A stretch of DNA of 64,000 bases, taken from NCBI RefSeq assembly GCF_003626755.1, contig NZ_RBCJ01000001.1:558001-622000 (forward strand), in the 5' to 3' direction. How positions within the stretch are numbered: the stretch's first letter is position 1; every line of letters begins with the position of its first letter. The stretch comes from Ulvibacterium marinum (GTDB lineage: Bacteria; Bacteroidota; Bacteroidia; Flavobacteriales; Flavobacteriaceae). A program made the translations under genes and the position numbers. Shown piece by piece: positions 63,127 to 64,000 of the stretch. The notes beneath the pieces were generated by a model. That model saw only the letters and a list, made by a program, of their open reading frames with translations, was not told the origin of the DNA and did no database searches.

Positions 63127-63383
63127 TCTCAACTGTATTTTATATACCTTTTGGTTTATTTTGAGGCCTCTTCTTTCTCGTTGTTGCTTCTAATTTCACT
63201 TTCCCGTAAAAAGCGTTGGGAAACTATAATAATATTCCTCTACACGACAAAAAATATGCCTTTCACAACAAAAAATCACTAGGGCATACAGGAAACACTA
63301 TTTTCAACGTTTACAAGCATGTGCGCATGTTATATCATTACATGACGTATTTGGAAATAGCAATCAACCCATCCCCCTTTCCC
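63127..63383. other. Gap before the right-edge SPOR/TPR gene
   Basis: No reading frame of interest and no clear TAnnTTTG element. A small symmetric sequence CATGTGCGCATG lies near 63319-63330. The start of the next gene follows at 63384. Confidence 0.4.
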
Positions 63384-64000
63384 ATGAAAAAACTGATTTT
63401 GGCTTATGTGCTTTTGCTTTCCCTTGGTTTAATCGCCCAAAACGATTCCCAAGTTGGTATAGCGGGCATCAATCAGGAAATCGGCGAAGACTCTTATTTG
63501 GACACAGACAGCACGCCTTCCATTGCCTTCAGCGAAACCTTTGAAGAAGCAGCAAAAAGGAACAATATTGCCCATAGAAAGATGACTAACCTGATGGACA
63601 TCGAGGACGGTTATTATATTATTGCGGGTATCTTCAGTAGAAAGGAGAATCTTAAAAAAACAATTAAAAAATTTACCAGAAAAGGATTTTCCTCAGGATC
63701 CATAGCCAATTCCGAAAACGGCCTTAACTACGTATATCTGGAATACCATCCTTTTGGGCTGGAAGCGGTGGATGCCTGTGCATCAAAATTAAATGGTAAA
63801 TACAAGGGAGATGTTTGGATATTGGAGGCAGAAAAAGAAGTCTTCGCAGAAGAGCCTATTGCCTTGGAAAAGGTAGACTATGAAATGTTGAACACTAAAA
63901 ATTCCGTTGCCCCTAACGTCGTGCAAAAGGAAATCCACAGCCCCAGAAAAAATTTACTTATTCAAAAGGCAGATCAATATTTTGAGAAAATGTGGTATGC
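63384..64000 (+). CDS. SPOR-like and TPR protein, possibly OmpA-family (partial, runs off the window)
   Basis: The ATG at 63384 opens a frame that stays open to the window end (205 residues). A signal peptide covers about 1-18 (LILAYVLLLSLGLIAQ). Residues about 78-145 look like a SPOR-type domain (GYYIIAGIFSRKENLKKTIKKF, then LNYVYLEYHPF and GDVWILEAE). The visible end, NLLIQKADQYFEKMWYA, resembles the first helix of a TPR. In flavobacteria such an N-terminus often precedes TPR, PD40 and OmpA domains of gliding/T9SS-type envelope proteins; the rest is outside the window. Confidence 0.7.
   Translation, partial: MKKLILAYVLLLSLGLIAQNDSQVGIAGINQEIGEDSYLDTDSTPSIAFSETFEEAAKRNNIAHRKMTNLMDIEDGYYIIAGIFSRKENLKKTIKKFTRKGFSSGSIANSENGLNYVYLEYHPFGLEAVDACASKLNGKYKGDVWILEAEKEVFAEEPIALEKVDYEMLNTKNSVAPNVVQKEIHSPRKNLLIQKADQYFEKMWY

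Overview
The window looks like a chromosomal segment of a gliding, probably marine member of the Flavobacteriaceae (Bacteroidota). Signs of this are an SprE/PorW-type type IX secretion lipoprotein, many Bacteroidota-restricted families (DUF5687, DUF6168, DUF6341, DUF6427, DUF6909, DUF4254), a split ATP synthase operon without beta and epsilon genes, weak ribosome binding sites with several TTG/GTG starts, and promoter candidates of the TTG-N19/20-TAnnTTTG type. I saw no rRNA, tRNA, CRISPR array or insertion sequence. Species cannot be named from the sequence alone.

Layout. 1-3.0 kb (minus): a TPR protein cut by the window edge, dUTPase, a Wzx/MATE-like flippase and a small lipoprotein. 3.1-3.6 kb: about ten tandem copies of a 52-bp unit that begin inside the last codons of atpG. 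3.6-12.5 kb (minus): sprE, bactofilin, AtpZ, a DUF6168 membrane protein and ATP synthase atpB-E-F-H-A-G. 12.8-23 kb: mixed housekeeping and accessory genes (GlxA-type regulator, DUF2461, SnoaL, an ABC exporter pair, a PaaE-like reductase, patatin, thioredoxin, DnaJ, DegP/HtrA). 23.5-26.9 kb (plus): an arsenosugar biosynthesis cluster (DUF2064 transferase, carboxymuconolactone-decarboxylase-like protein, ArsS, ArsM), followed by a TetR regulator. 27.8-31.9 kb: heptosyltransferase-like GT9, DUF4254, DUF6427, DUF6341 and purD.

32-62.7 kb (nearly all minus, many overlapping or nearly touching genes) is a large surface polysaccharide locus. Read in the direction of transcription it starts with M23 peptidase, GH3 protein and DUF6909, then Wzz, rmlB-A-C, an AlgI/AlgJ-type O-acetylation pair, and a full pseudaminic acid pathway (pseB, C, F, methylase, G, H fused to a formyltransferase, a PIG-L deacetylase, pseI). 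It continues with glycosyltransferases, Wzx, two Wzy/ligase-like proteins, the initiating polyprenyl-phosphate sugar transferase, a UDP-glucuronate decarboxylase-like SDR and a third ligase-like protein. Together these would make activated rhamnose-type, xylose-type and (modified, possibly N-formylated) pseudaminic acid sugars, build and acetylate a lipid-linked repeat unit, flip it and polymerise it. The right edge holds tatA and the start of a SPOR-like/TPR protein.

Most worth a second look: the 52-bp repeats that appear to have grown out of the atpG 3' end; the strong hairpin between atpE and atpF; the stand-alone lipoprotein that resembles the N-terminal domain of the AlgJ-like acetyltransferase in the same locus; the PseH-formyltransferase fusion beside a deacetylase; and the M23-GH3-DUF6909-Wzz gene chain.
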